DNA of 64,000 nt, taken from an uncultured Thermomicrobiales bacterium (GTDB lineage Bacteria; Chloroflexota; Chloroflexia; Thermomicrobiales; UBA6265). Shown piece by piece: positions 17,077 through 24,807 of this stretch. A model generated the notes under the pieces. The model saw only the letters and a program-made list of their open reading frames with translations, ran no database searches and was not told the origin of the DNA. A program made the position numbers and the translations under genes. The stretch spans positions 1 through 64,000 of the forward strand of contig CADCWG010000214.1 of assembly GCA_902806335.1 (NCBI GenBank), in the 5' to 3' direction. Every line of letters begins with the position of its first letter. Within the stretch, counting starts at the first letter, position 1.

Positions 17077-17355
17077 CTACGGGGCGGCGACGGCGTCTCC
17101 GGCGCCGTACTTGGCTTCCTCGTCGAGCATGGTCCCGAGGATCCGCTGCATCGCCATGATGTGGCTGCAGGTGCCGCCGATGCTGTGGGAGGCGAACGTG
17201 TGGCAGGTGCAGGACCAGTGGCCACCCTTGAGGGCAACGACGTAGTCGTCGTGGCCGCCGTGGAAGGTCGCTTCGATCGCGTCGAGGCGGATCCGCTCCG
17301 GTTCCTGGGCGTAGCGGTGGGCCTTCTCGATCTTTCCGATCAGACTCGAGTTCAT
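17077..17355 (-). CDS. Small SWIM-type zinc-finger protein
   Basis: 92 residues. The only domain is a SWIM finger, CxC...CxH: Cys49, Cys51, Cys63 and His65 in 'SCTCHTFASHSIGGTCSHI'. SWIM domains bind zinc and mediate DNA or protein contacts, usually as part of larger ATPases or transposases. Here the domain stands almost alone, after a basic N-terminal helix and a beta segment 'DDYVVALKGGHW'. ATG 17355 is chosen for GGAGG 9 nt upstream; a longer frame reaches 17391 without a ribosome-binding site. A strong terminator lies about 90 bp upstream on the same strand, so expression may depend on read-through or on a promoter between 17356 and 17444. Confidence 0.8.
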   Translation of the reverse strand: MNSSLIGKIEKAHRYAQEPERIRLDAIEATFHGGHDDYVVALKGGHWSCTCHTFASHSIGGTCSHIMAMQRILGTMLDEEAKYGAGDAVAAP

Positions 17356-17444
17356 CGGCGACGTCCTCCGCGGCCTGCGACGGCCGTTCACGATGTGCCC
17401 GCCCCGCGTTCTCGTGCCCGCCGCCTACCCCGACGCGCGGCCCG

Positions 17445-17488
17445 AAAAACGAACCAGCACCGGGCGCCGACGCGCCCGGTGCTGGTTC
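17445..17488 (-). terminator. Strong intrinsic terminator with no gene directly upstream
   Basis: Perfect 17-bp stem (17451-17467 with 17472-17488), 4-nt loop; on the minus strand it is followed by GTTTTTC. The plus side has no T tract, so it works for minus-strand transcription coming from above 17488. Confidence 0.85.
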
Positions 17489-17587
17489 AACCGTCGATCG
17501 TGGCGCCCGCCCAGGGGTGGCTGGTCCATCCTTGGTGCCCTCCGTCCGTGCCCGGGCGCCGGTGCCGACCGTCGGTGGGGACTCGCT
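17445..17587 (-). ncRNA. Candidate small RNA or leader ending in an intrinsic terminator
   Basis: Inferred transcript only. A minus-strand extended -10 (TGG-TACACT, 17602-17594) is followed by about 140 nt of gene-free sequence that ends in a 17-bp terminator stem and a T run. It also contains a 34-codon frame starting at 17530 (GGAGGG 8 nt upstream) that runs through the terminator, so a leader peptide is an alternative. It matches no RNA family known to me (not tmRNA, RNase P, SRP or 6S by motif). Confidence 0.3.
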
Positions 17588-17804
17588 CGGCGCAGTGTAC
17601 CAACGCCGCCCGCATGGCGCTAGCCGGTTTCGCCCGAAGGGAGGGCTGCGAATGACGGAGACGTCTCTGCGGACACCCCCAACGGGGTCTAACGCGCCAG
17701 TTCCCTCCTGGGCCCCTGTGCGGCACCGAGTATGTGGGGGAGACGGCGTCGCGCGCCGTCGCTCTGGGCGGTCTAGGTAGCCTCGGGCTGGCATGGGGTT
17801 CGGC

Positions 17805-17810
17805 TATACT
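17805..17810 (+). promoter_or_regulatory. -10 candidate for the tail-anchored protein gene
   Basis: TATACT at 17805-17810 with no good -35. It would give a leader of about 220 nt containing a 12-bp hairpin with one bulge (17840-17870). Confidence 0.4.
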
Positions 17811-18038
17811 CGTTGGCGCATCGCGAGACGACGAGCCGGCTGGTGGCAGGGGGAGCGCCCTTGCCACCAGCCCCGTGCCTCTCCGACTCCGGTGGGGCTA
17901 CCCCGGCAGCCGGGCGCGTCTCAATGAACTGGCGGCGGCGCCCCGAGTGGGCGCCGGAGTGCGGGGCCCGAGACGCGCCAGGCGAGTGGATTCGGCGCCC
18001 GTCCGGTGACGTCGGGCGCCACGGAGACGGGAACGACG

Positions 18039-18422
18039 ATGGGCTCAGCACGGACGCGGCAGACGACGACCGGCCGACCGCGGGGCAAGCGCAACGCGCC
18101 GCGGCGGCTCAACCGGGCGGAGCAGCAGGCGCTCGCTGCGCGGTCGAGCCAGGCCCGGGCGAGCCGGCCGACTGAGCCGGCGGTCGGCCCAACCACGTCG
18201 TCTCTGGGCGGTGTGCTCCCGACCGGCGTGACGGCACCCCGGGTGATCGCCGACGCGCCGGCGCGACGCGAAGGGGCGAACCGGCGGCGACCGACCAGCC
18301 AGCCGATGACCATCAGCCGCGACCAGGAGTTCCGGTTCATCCGGGCCGACCTTCGTCGCCTGCTCGTCACCGCGGCGGCGCTGCTGGTCCTGATGCTGGC
18401 GCTGCTCGCCTTCGTCGGCTAG
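18039..18422 (+). CDS. Hypothetical basic protein with C-terminal membrane anchor
   Basis: 127 residues. The first 90 are Arg/Ala/Thr-rich and look disordered ('RPRGKRNAPRRLNRAEQQ'). Residues about 85-127 contain 'SRDQEFRFIRADLRRLLVTA' and a single C-terminal membrane span 'AALLVLMLALLAFVG' that ends the protein, a tail-anchored layout with the basic part in the cytoplasm. ATG 18039 has GGAGA 11 nt upstream; a GTG at 18006 lacks a site. Function unknown. Small tail-anchored proteins of this style are frequent in GC-rich thermophiles. The gene is followed by a very strong bidirectional terminator. Confidence 0.65.
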   Translation: MGSARTRQTTTGRPRGKRNAPRRLNRAEQQALAARSSQARASRPTEPAVGPTTSSLGGVLPTGVTAPRVIADAPARREGANRRRPTSQPMTISRDQEFRFIRADLRRLLVTAAALLVLMLALLAFVG

Positions 18423-18443
18423 CGCTCGTCCCCGACGACGCGC

Positions 18444-18488
18444 AACGGGGCGGGGGAGGGGGCAATTCGCCCCCTCCCCCGCCCCGTT
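18444..18488. terminator. Bidirectional terminator between convergent genes
   Basis: Perfect 19-bp stem (18444-18462 with 18470-18488), loop CAATTCG. It lies between the plus-strand stop at 18422 and the minus-strand stop at 18553. The arms are almost pure G and C; the T tracts are short on both sides. Confidence 0.75.
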
Positions 18489-18552
18489 CCTGTGCTTGAG
18501 CCTGTGCTCGTGCCTGGTCGCGTCCGTCGCCGCGCCGGTGCCCGCGTGGCCG

Positions 18553-19410
18553 CTACTGCTGCTCCTCGTCGTCGTCGACGGTCACGCCCTCGGGTACGAA
18601 CGGGTCCTCGACCGGATCGGCCGGCTCGATCTCGTCGCCGATCTCGGCGCGGGGCTCCTCGTCCTCCTCGGTCTCGTCGTCGTCGTCCGTGCCGAAGAAG
18701 TCGGCCTCGTCCCGGTTGCGGAGGAGATCCCGCTCCCGCTCGTAGGCGCGGGTCGCCTTGATCTTGCCGGGGAAGGAGACCTTGGTGCTCTGGCTCGGGT
18801 CGCGGTAGACCTCGCGGACGATGACCCGCAGCCCCTGGGCGGTGAGGCCGAGCGCGTAGATCTCGTAGCGGTTGCCGCCGCTGATGAGCTCGATGACGCG
18901 CTCCGCGGTGGTGGCCTCGATCTCCCCCAGTCGCTCGCCCGACTGGTCGAGCGCGATCAGTCGGTTGCCTTCGATCGTGAGCTGAAGCTGCTCACCCGGC
19001 GCGACCTCCGCGAGGGTCGTCGTCTCCGCCGGGTTCACCAGCTCACTGTGCCAGGTCTTCCCGACTTCCTCGATGAAGACCAGTGTCCGGGGGATGGTGG
19101 AGCCGCCGCCGTCGGGCGCCGGCTCGGTTGCCGCGCGTCCTCGCAGCTGGTCGAGGCGCTGGAGGTTCCGCCGCGCGATCATGTTCGCCGGGTCGCTCCG
19201 GAGCGCGGACTGGTAGGACTCGAACGCCTCCGCGAAGCGCTGCCGCTCGGCGAGCGCCCGGCCGCGACGATTGAACGCTTCCGCGTCCTTCGGGTAGCGG
19301 CCGATGACCTGGTCGTTGAGCGTGATCGCGTCGTCCCAGCGGCTCTCGAGCGCGGCCGTCCGCGCCTCTTCGACGAGCTGGCGCTTGGTCTTGGTCTTCT
19401 CTACGGGCAC
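18553..19410 (-). CDS. TPR-repeat protein with acidic C-terminus
   Basis: 285 residues. Residues about 10-85 form two to three tetratricopeptide helices ('AALESRWDDAITLNDQVIGR', 'AEAFNRRGRALAERQRFAEA', 'AFESYQSALRSDPANMIARR'). Residues about 110-225 form a beta-rich domain beginning 'TLVFIEEVGKTWHSELV', not recognised. The last 60 residues are strongly acidic ('DDDDETEEDEEP', 'DDDEEQQ'). TPR scaffolds mediate protein contacts; the partner is unknown. The likely start is GTG 19410, with GGAG 11 nt upstream; the longer frame to 19473 adds a basic stretch without a site. It follows miaB on the same strand by 71 bp and may be cotranscribed. Confidence 0.75.
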   Translation of the reverse strand: MPVEKTKTKRQLVEEARTAALESRWDDAITLNDQVIGRYPKDAEAFNRRGRALAERQRFAEAFESYQSALRSDPANMIARRNLQRLDQLRGRAATEPAPDGGGSTIPRTLVFIEEVGKTWHSELVNPAETTTLAEVAPGEQLQLTIEGNRLIALDQSGERLGEIEATTAERVIELISGGNRYEIYALGLTAQGLRVIVREVYRDPSQSTKVSFPGKIKATRAYERERDLLRNRDEADFFGTDDDDETEEDEEPRAEIGDEIEPADPVEDPFVPEGVTVDDDEEQQ

Positions 19411-19481
19411 GGTGTTGCTGACTCCTCTACGACCATCTTGGCCCGGGCGGTCGCCCCGGGACCGATGAACCAACGGCCCGG

Positions 19482-20894
19482 CTAGCGACCGGGGCCGACC
19501 GCCTCTCCGACGAAGAACCAGGGGCTCGTCTGCGTGATCCGGACGTCGACCAGTTGCCCGAGACGGTCGGCCGCGTCGTCGAAGTGGACGAGCTGGTTGC
19601 CGCGGGTGCGGCCGGTCCAGCGGCCCTTTGCCTTCCCCTCGACCAGCACCTCGACCGTCTCACCCAGGCGCCGGGCGTTCCGCTCCGTGCAGAGCCGGAC
19701 CTGGAGCGCTTCCAGCGCCTGGTGGCGTCGGAGCTTCTCCGCGTGGGGGACGTCGTCCTCCCAGCGCGCCGAGAGCGTCCCCGGACGCGGGGAGTACATG
19801 GCGAGGTGGACCTTGTCGCAGGCGACGTCCTCAAGGAGGGCGTACGTCTGCTCGAACTGGGCGTCTGTCTCACCCGGGAAGCCGACGATCACGTCGGTCG
19901 CGACGGTGCACCCCGGCATCTGGTCCCGGGTGAAGGCGATCCGTTCCCGCCACAGCTCCCGGGAGTAGGTCCGCCGCATCCGCCGGAGCACCTCGTCGTC
20001 CCCGGCCTGCACCGGCAGGTTCATGTGCTCGCAGCAGGAGGGCAGCTCGGCCATGGTGCGGATGATCTCGTCGCTCATGTACCTGGGATGCGAGGTGAGG
20101 AACCGTAGCCGCTCGAGCCCCGGCACGGCGTCGACCGCGCGGAGGAGACCGGCCAGTCCCGGCTTGTCCGGGAGGTCGTGGCCGTACGCGTTGACGGTCT
20201 GGCCGAGCAGCGTCACCTCGCGGACGCCGCCGGCGACGAGGCGCTCGACCTCGGCGACGATCTCGGCGAGCGGTCGACTGGTCTCCTTGCCGCGCCGGTA
20301 CGGCACGATGCAGTAGGAGCAGAGGAAGTTGCAGCCGTAGATGATGGGGACGAAGGCGGTGACCGCGGCGCGGCCGGCGTCGGTCGACAGCCCCTCGGCC
20401 TGGGGCGCGTAGTAGTGCGGCAGCTGCTGCAGGTCGTCCTCCAGGTCGGCCAGCTCGGGCACGACCGTCTGGAGGCGGTCGAAGTCCGACGGGTCGAAGA
20501 AGAGGTCGACGTGCGGGAACCGCTCCTTCAGCTTCTCTTGCTGGTTGGTCACCATGCAGCCGGTCAGGACCAGCGGCATCTGGGGGCGTTCCCGCTTCAG
20601 GCGGGCCAGCGAGTTGAGCTTGCCGGCGACCTTGTCCTCGGCGGCCTGGCGCACGACGCAGGAGTTGAGGACGACGATGTCGGCGTCGGTCTCGTCCTCC
20701 GTGCGCCGGTAGCCCACCTCCTGCAGCATCGCCGCGACCTTGGCGCTGTCGGCCTCGTTCATCTGGCAGCCGATGGTCCAGATGAAGAAGCGCTTGCCGT
20801 TCGGCGCCAGGCGCGGGGGCGCGGTGGCCGGATGCGGGGCCAGCGGGATGACCGTGCTCGACGGCGGCATGGGCTCCTCGACGCTAGGCAGCAT
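19482..20894 (-). CDS. miaB: tRNA-2-methylthio-N6-dimethylallyladenosine synthase MiaB
   Basis: 470 residues. A radical-SAM methylthiotransferase that adds the 2-methylthio group to i6A37 of tRNAs reading UNN codons. Three domains are visible: the N-terminal UPF0004 region with the auxiliary cluster ligands Cys43, Cys79 and Cys113 ('TIGCQMNEADS', 'NSCVVR', 'TGCM'); the radical-SAM core with 'CNFLCSYC' at 188-195; and a C-terminal TRAM domain ('GETVEVLVEGKAKGRWTGRT'). MiaB rather than MtaB/RimO is indicated by 'TIGCQMNEAD' and the sequence around the core. Start: ATG 20894 has no clear ribosome-binding site; ATG 20870, preceded by GAGGAG at short spacing, is possible and would drop an unconserved Pro-rich segment. 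Confidence 0.93.
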   Translation of the reverse strand: MLPSVEEPMPPSSTVIPLAPHPATAPPRLAPNGKRFFIWTIGCQMNEADSAKVAAMLQEVGYRRTEDETDADIVVLNSCVVRQAAEDKVAGKLNSLARLKRERPQMPLVLTGCMVTNQQEKLKERFPHVDLFFDPSDFDRLQTVVPELADLEDDLQQLPHYYAPQAEGLSTDAGRAAVTAFVPIIYGCNFLCSYCIVPYRRGKETSRPLAEIVAEVERLVAGGVREVTLLGQTVNAYGHDLPDKPGLAGLLRAVDAVPGLERLRFLTSHPRYMSDEIIRTMAELPSCCEHMNLPVQAGDDEVLRRMRRTYSRELWRERIAFTRDQMPGCTVATDVIVGFPGETDAQFEQTYALLEDVACDKVHLAMYSPRPGTLSARWEDDVPHAEKLRRHQALEALQVRLCTERNARRLGETVEVLVEGKAKGRWTGRTRGNQLVHFDDAADRLGQLVDVRITQTSPWFFVGEAVGPGR

Positions 20895-20981
20895 GGCGAA
20901 GTTCGGGCCGCGGCAACGCCTGGGACTCCGGCGTCACCAGCGAAATACGGACGGATACACACCGGTTCGGACCAATCGCCA

Positions 20982-20987
20982 AGTATA
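20982..20987 (-). promoter_or_regulatory. -10 candidate for miaB
   Basis: Minus-strand TATACT (20987-20982) within GTGTATACT, the same 9-mer seen upstream of the NtrC-type gene at 7212-7204. No -35 match. It lies 88 bp before the miaB start. Confidence 0.4.
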
Positions 20988-21119
20988 CACGCCCGGCGCC
21001 TGGAACCGGTGGAGAACGCGCCCGTCGGCCGCGAGGGGACCATCATGGACGACGCACCGGTGCTGCGGATTCGGACCGCGAGTCGCCACGACGAGGGCGG
21101 CCGCGCGGCCGGTGACCGA

Positions 21120-21148
21120 TAGACAAGGCGTCCGGCCGTTGCTACAAT
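21120..21148 (+). promoter_or_regulatory. Promoter of the twin Cys-module gene
   Basis: -35 TAGACA (21120-21125), 17-bp spacer, extended -10 TGC-TACAAT (21140-21148). Five of six bases match at each hexamer. Predicted start near 21155, leaving a leader of about 70 nt. Confidence 0.75.
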
Positions 21149-21226
21149 CCCTGGCCAGCGAGCAAGCACTCCCAATCCGTCTAATGATGCGCACACTGCC
21201 CCGGGCCACGGTGGGGAGGCCCCGGC

Positions 21227-23314
21227 GTGCCCGCGTCCGCGCGACGGAGACGGGCGCTTTGGACCGCGGACCCGGCCGGGCGGGTCCTGAGGGGGCAGGG
21301 GTTGGCCAAGCGCAAGTGCGGAACGTGCCAGTTCTTCCAGTCGGGTAGCTTTGCCGATAGTGGATGGTGTCTCCACCCGCAGCGCCGCCAGTCCAGCGAC
21401 GTGCGGATCATGGTCCGCCGCAACGAGTTCGCGTGCCGGAACGGGTGGGGGGGCGACCTCTGGGAGGCGGGCAGCGGCGACGGAGGGGGGGCGATCTCCG
21501 TCGAGCCGGTCGCCGTCCGACCCGCCGACCCCGCAACCCGGGTCGAGATCGCCGCGGTCGCCCGCGTCGACGCCGGTCGGGTGGAGTCGCCCCGCGCGGC
21601 TGGGGACGAGCGCGGCCGACTCGACGCAGAACCGACCTCGTCGGCGACGCCGGTAGCGGGCGAGGACGTGGTGGTCGGGCACACGCCGATGCGGCCGGCA
21701 CCGACCGCGGAACTCCCGGTGACGCCACCGCCACCGGTCGTCGAGCCGGACGCACGGTCCACGATCCTCGCCCAGGACACCCGGGCGGCGATCTTCAAGG
21801 CCCGAGAGCGGGCCCGGGCCAATGTCGGGGTGCGAGCCCGGGCCGCGGAGCTTGCCCTGCCCGCCACCGACGCGCCGGCGCCCAGGGCTGGCTCCGACGC
21901 AGGGGCGGCGGGCGACGCGCTCGACATTCCATCCGCCCCGCCGCGCCTCCTGGCCACGCGAGACGAGGCGCCAGCGGGGCGACAGGCGCGGCCAGCGACC
22001 GCGGGCGCCGTGACGCCCGAGCCGCCCGCCCCGGTTCCGGTGACCGAACTTCCCGCCGACGCCGAACGGCTCGCCGAGCCGACGCTCGTGGCCCGGTTCG
22101 ACACCGTCCCCAGCCGGCGATCGGACTTCGATCTCCCCCACGCCGGACCGTCGGCCCATGGCCTGGGACGGACGACCGGGGAAGGGCGGCAGCGGCCGCG
22201 GATCGGTGTCGCCTCGCTGCCCGAGCAGCGTGCCGGCGCTCCTGAGGTCCAATCGGACCGGGACGGCGCCATGACGCCGGCGCAGGACCCGGGTGAGCGC
22301 CGACGCGCCCTGGGCGATCCTCTGGTGCCGACCCCGTCGTCGGCGATCGCCGCGGACGAGGTAGACGGTCGGGAGCCTCAGGGAGCGGAGCCGGCACCAC
22401 GGCGGTCGGAGATGGTCCGGGCCAACGTCCCGGCCGGCGACCGTCGCCAGGATGGCACCGGGCCCATCCAACTGCCCTCGCTCTCGGACCTGTTTCGCGC
22501 CCCGAGCCGTGACACCGCCGGACCGGAGCGCGCGGAGGACGGGAGCGAGCGGGACGATCACCGGGCCGCGCAGCGGTCAGAGGTGCGGTGGCCCGCCGAT
22601 CCCACGGACGGCGAGTCGTCGGGTGCGGTGCGCCGCCTGCGGCGCACCGCGTCCCGCGAGTCCACCCCGGCTGAACCACCCCGGGGGGCCGCCGAGCTGA
22701 CCGAGGGCACCGGCGCGCGCGACGGATTCGCCGCTGGCGACCACGCGTGGACCGATTCCGGGCGCTCGGCGCTGCCGCACCGTGAGCGCTACCCGGCCTT
22801 CGCCGAACGGGGCGAGGCCGCCTGGCAGCGGGCGGTGGGCTCCGCGGTGGAGACCGAGACGAGCGAGCCGGACGACAAGGCCGCGCCCACGGCGGTGGAG
22901 GTCGATCCGAACGACGGCCGCCAGCTCGTCACCGCGGCGCCCGCGCCCGTGGACCACCTCGTCTTCACCGTCGATGACGCCCAACTAGGGCTGCCCGTCC
23001 AGCTGGCTCCGGAGCTGCCACGGATGTGCGTGACGTGCCGCGACTTCCGCCCTGCCGAGGCCGGCGGGCGCGGCTGGTGCACGAACCGGTTCGCGTTCTC
23101 CCACCGGCGGATGGTCGATGCCGATGAGCTGCCGTGCGCGGGCTCTCTCGGTACCTGGTGGCTGCCGCGGGACGACGCGTGGCTGGCGACGGCGGACGTC
23201 CAGAGCCACAGCCAGCCGACGCCGATGGCCGACGCGATGATCGCCCAGCAGCACCTGGAGCAGCCCGCGGTTGCCGTCGGCGGTGGGGCACGCCGGTCGC
23301 GGCAGCGGTCGTAG
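21227..23314 (+). CDS. Large disordered protein with a Cys4 module at each end
   Basis: 695 residues from GTG 21227 (GGGGAGG 7 nt upstream); TTG 21302 just before the first module is an alternative. Function unknown. Two copies of one short module bracket the protein: N-terminal Cys31, Cys34, Cys48, Cys70 and C-terminal Cys601, Cys604, Cys618, Cys637. Both read C-x2-C-x13-C-x18/21-C, with 'GWC' at the third Cys, an acidic-hydrophobic pair before the fourth, and aromatic 'W' after it. Four Cys in this spacing could hold zinc or an iron-sulfur cluster. The roughly 530 residues between are Ala/Pro/Arg/Glu-rich low-complexity linker. Transcribed from its own strong promoter; a RodZ-like gene follows 265 bp later. 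Confidence 0.7.
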   Translation: MPASARRRRALWTADPAGRVLRGQGLAKRKCGTCQFFQSGSFADSGWCLHPQRRQSSDVRIMVRRNEFACRNGWGGDLWEAGSGDGGGAISVEPVAVRPADPATRVEIAAVARVDAGRVESPRAAGDERGRLDAEPTSSATPVAGEDVVVGHTPMRPAPTAELPVTPPPPVVEPDARSTILAQDTRAAIFKARERARANVGVRARAAELALPATDAPAPRAGSDAGAAGDALDIPSAPPRLLATRDEAPAGRQARPATAGAVTPEPPAPVPVTELPADAERLAEPTLVARFDTVPSRRSDFDLPHAGPSAHGLGRTTGEGRQRPRIGVASLPEQRAGAPEVQSDRDGAMTPAQDPGERRRALGDPLVPTPSSAIAADEVDGREPQGAEPAPRRSEMVRANVPAGDRRQDGTGPIQLPSLSDLFRAPSRDTAGPERAEDGSERDDHRAAQRSEVRWPADPTDGESSGAVRRLRRTASRESTPAEPPRGAAELTEGTGARDGFAAGDHAWTDSGRSALPHRERYPAFAERGEAAWQRAVGSAVETETSEPDDKAAPTAVEVDPNDGRQLVTAAPAPVDHLVFTVDDAQLGLPVQLAPELPRMCVTCRDFRPAEAGGRGWCTNRFAFSHRRMVDADELPCAGSLGTWWLPRDDAWLATADVQSHSQPTPMADAMIAQQHLEQPAVAVGGGARRSRQRS

Positions 23315-23390
23315 CCGTCGCTGACTCGGAACGGCGACGCGGCGGCCGGCTATCGTCGTCTCCAGGGGGTGTCCCTGGCGGTCACCGACC

Positions 23391-23399
23391 TGGTAGGAT
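23391..23399 (+). promoter_or_regulatory. Extended -10 candidate for the RodZ-like gene
   Basis: TGG-TAGGAT at 23391-23399, 180 bp before the start codon, without a clear -35. A 6-bp hairpin (23362-23378) just before it could end the preceding transcript. Confidence 0.35.
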
Positions 23400-23579
23400 A
23401 CGGGCGTCGGAAGCGTATCCCGCGGGTCGGACAGGGGCCGACCCCGCCAAGACGCCGGTCGTGGCTAAACGGCACCGTGCCTCGCTTGGGCCGGTGTTGG
23501 GCGACCATGGCTTTGCGGCGCGGGAGAGGCTGGGGGACCGCGCGGGCGACCGCGCGGATCGGGGGAGCCGACTCAACGT

Positions 23580-24680
23580 ATGACTATGTTCGGTGAGACA
23601 CTGCGTCAGGCCCGCGCCTACAAGGGCGTGACCCTCAAAGAGGCCGAGCAGGCGACGCGGATCAACCGCCACCACCTGTCCGCGCTGGAGGACGAGAACT
23701 TCGCGGCGCTGCCCCCGCTGATCTACCAGCGGGGGATCGTACGCAATTACGCTGCCTACCTCGACCTCGACCCCGCGAAGCTGCTCAGCCTCTTCGGCGA
23801 AGCCCACGGCGATCACCAGCCGGCCAACGAGCCGGTGCTGGCGATGAAGCCGCTGGACATGCCGAACCACTTCACCCCGAACTTCGCGATCATCGCCTTC
23901 ATGGTCGTGATGAGCGCGATCGTCTTCGCGTGGCTCTACAGTGCCTACCTGGCGCCGCCAGAGGCCCTCCCGACGACCGCGCCCGTGCTGACCGTGACAC
24001 CGATCGTGCGTACGGCGGCCAGCGCCGACCCGATCGGCGCGACCTCGACGCCGACCGCGACCGCGACGGTGGACCCTGACGCCCCGACCGCCACGGCGGA
24101 GGCCGAGCCAACCGAGCCGAAGGCCACCGAGGGCGCCTCGCGCGTCACGGCCGCCGGGACGACGTCCGGGCCGTCAGCGCGCAGGGCGACCCGGGAGCCC
24201 GCACCCACCGAGGAACCGCAGCCGACCGAGGAGCCGCAGCCGACGGCGGCGCCCGCGGAGGACGTCGAGGCGACGGGGACCGCCGCGGCGGCCTCGGCGA
24301 CCGAGGCGGCGGCGGAGCAGATCGTGGCCGACGCGGCCGAGTCGACCGCCGACGCGGCTGCCGACGCGGCTGCCGACGCGGCTGCCGACGCGGCTGCCGA
24401 CGCGGCCGAGGCGACCGACACCGCGGTGGACCCGGACGCCCTGGCGCTCGACTTCAGCACCGAGTCGCCGGACGGCGTCTACCTCTCGGTGCTGTCCGAG
24501 GACGGCACGGTCCTCTTCGACGGCCGGCTCGGACCTGGCGAGTCCACGGGCACGCTGCGCGCCGTGCAGTTCACGGTCTGGTCGAGCGATATCGGTTCGA
24601 CCCTGATCACGAACGAGGGCACCGGGCAGGGACCGTTCTACATGCCGGGCAGTGGCGCCGGGACGATCTCGCTCCCCTAG
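23580..24680 (+). CDS. RodZ-like helix-turn-helix membrane protein
   Basis: 366 residues. Residues 1-75 form a RodZ/XRE-type HTH ('GETLRQARAYKGVTLKEAEQATRINRHHLSALED' region, then 'YQRGIVRNYAAYLDLDP'). A single membrane span lies at about 100-120 ('FAIIAFMVVMSAIVFAWLY'), and the outer part is a Thr/Pro/Ala/Glu-rich linker and a small C-terminal beta domain from about 285 (DUF4115-like, 'SPDGVYLSVLSEDGTVLFDG'). RodZ anchors MreB filaments to the membrane in rod-shaped bacteria; whether that role holds here depends on whether mreB exists. The linker carries a 12-bp tandem repeat. ATG 23580 has GGGGGAG about 12 nt upstream; ATG 23586 is possible. Confidence 0.82.
   Translation: MTMFGETLRQARAYKGVTLKEAEQATRINRHHLSALEDENFAALPPLIYQRGIVRNYAAYLDLDPAKLLSLFGEAHGDHQPANEPVLAMKPLDMPNHFTPNFAIIAFMVVMSAIVFAWLYSAYLAPPEALPTTAPVLTVTPIVRTAASADPIGATSTPTATATVDPDAPTATAEAEPTEPKATEGASRVTAAGTTSGPSARRATREPAPTEEPQPTEEPQPTAAPAEDVEATGTAAAASATEAAAEQIVADAAESTADAAADAAADAAADAAADAAEATDTAVDPDALALDFSTESPDGVYLSVLSEDGTVLFDGRLGPGESTGTLRAVQFTVWSSDIGSTLITNEGTGQGPFYMPGSGAGTISLP
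24348..24407 (+). repeat. 12-bp tandem repeat in the RodZ-like linker
   Basis: Five consecutive copies of GCCGACGCGGCT (the last with one change), encoding repeated ADAA units. In-frame copy-number change would alter linker length without breaking the protein. Confidence 0.9.
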
Positions 24681-24712
24681 GACGTCCGCCATCTGGAACC
24701 CAGGCGGCAAAG

Positions 24713-24755
24713 AATGAGAGGGCCCGGGAGGTAACTCCCGGGCCCTCTCATTGTT
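24713..24755. terminator. Bidirectional terminator after the RodZ-like gene
   Basis: Perfect 18-bp stem (24713-24730 with 24735-24752), loop GTAA, followed by GTTCCC. It lies 33 bp after the plus-strand stop and 56 bp from the convergent minus-strand stop at 24808. Confidence 0.8.
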
Positions 24756-24807
24756 CCCTCACCTGCGCGATCGTGCGCCCTTGTCTCGCGCCGTCGCCCG
24801 GAGCGGA

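Larger units (their letters stand above)
17356..17804. other. Gene-poor region with minus-strand structure
   Basis: About 450 bp without a convincing protein gene. It contains the 17-bp terminator hairpin at 17451-17488, a possible minus-strand extended -10 at 17602-17594 (TGG-TACACT) and the palindrome GAGACGTCTC near 17660. A 42-codon plus-strand frame from 17652 has a GGGAGGG site but no codon bias. Confidence 0.5.

Noticed and set aside
17517-17780. Plus-strand frame with ATG at 17652 and a GGGAGGG site
   Set aside because: 42 residues without codon bias or homology; overlaps a region whose structure is better explained on the minus strand.
17445-17810. Search for SRP RNA, RNase P RNA, tmRNA, 6S RNA or cobalamin riboswitch
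   Set aside because: None of the conserved core strings or pairings of those families could be found by eye on either strand.
20759-22561. Minus-strand open frame opposite the twin Cys-module gene
   Set aside because: Also overlaps the start of miaB; lacks domains and a ribosome-binding site, while the plus frame has two matching Cys modules and a promoter.
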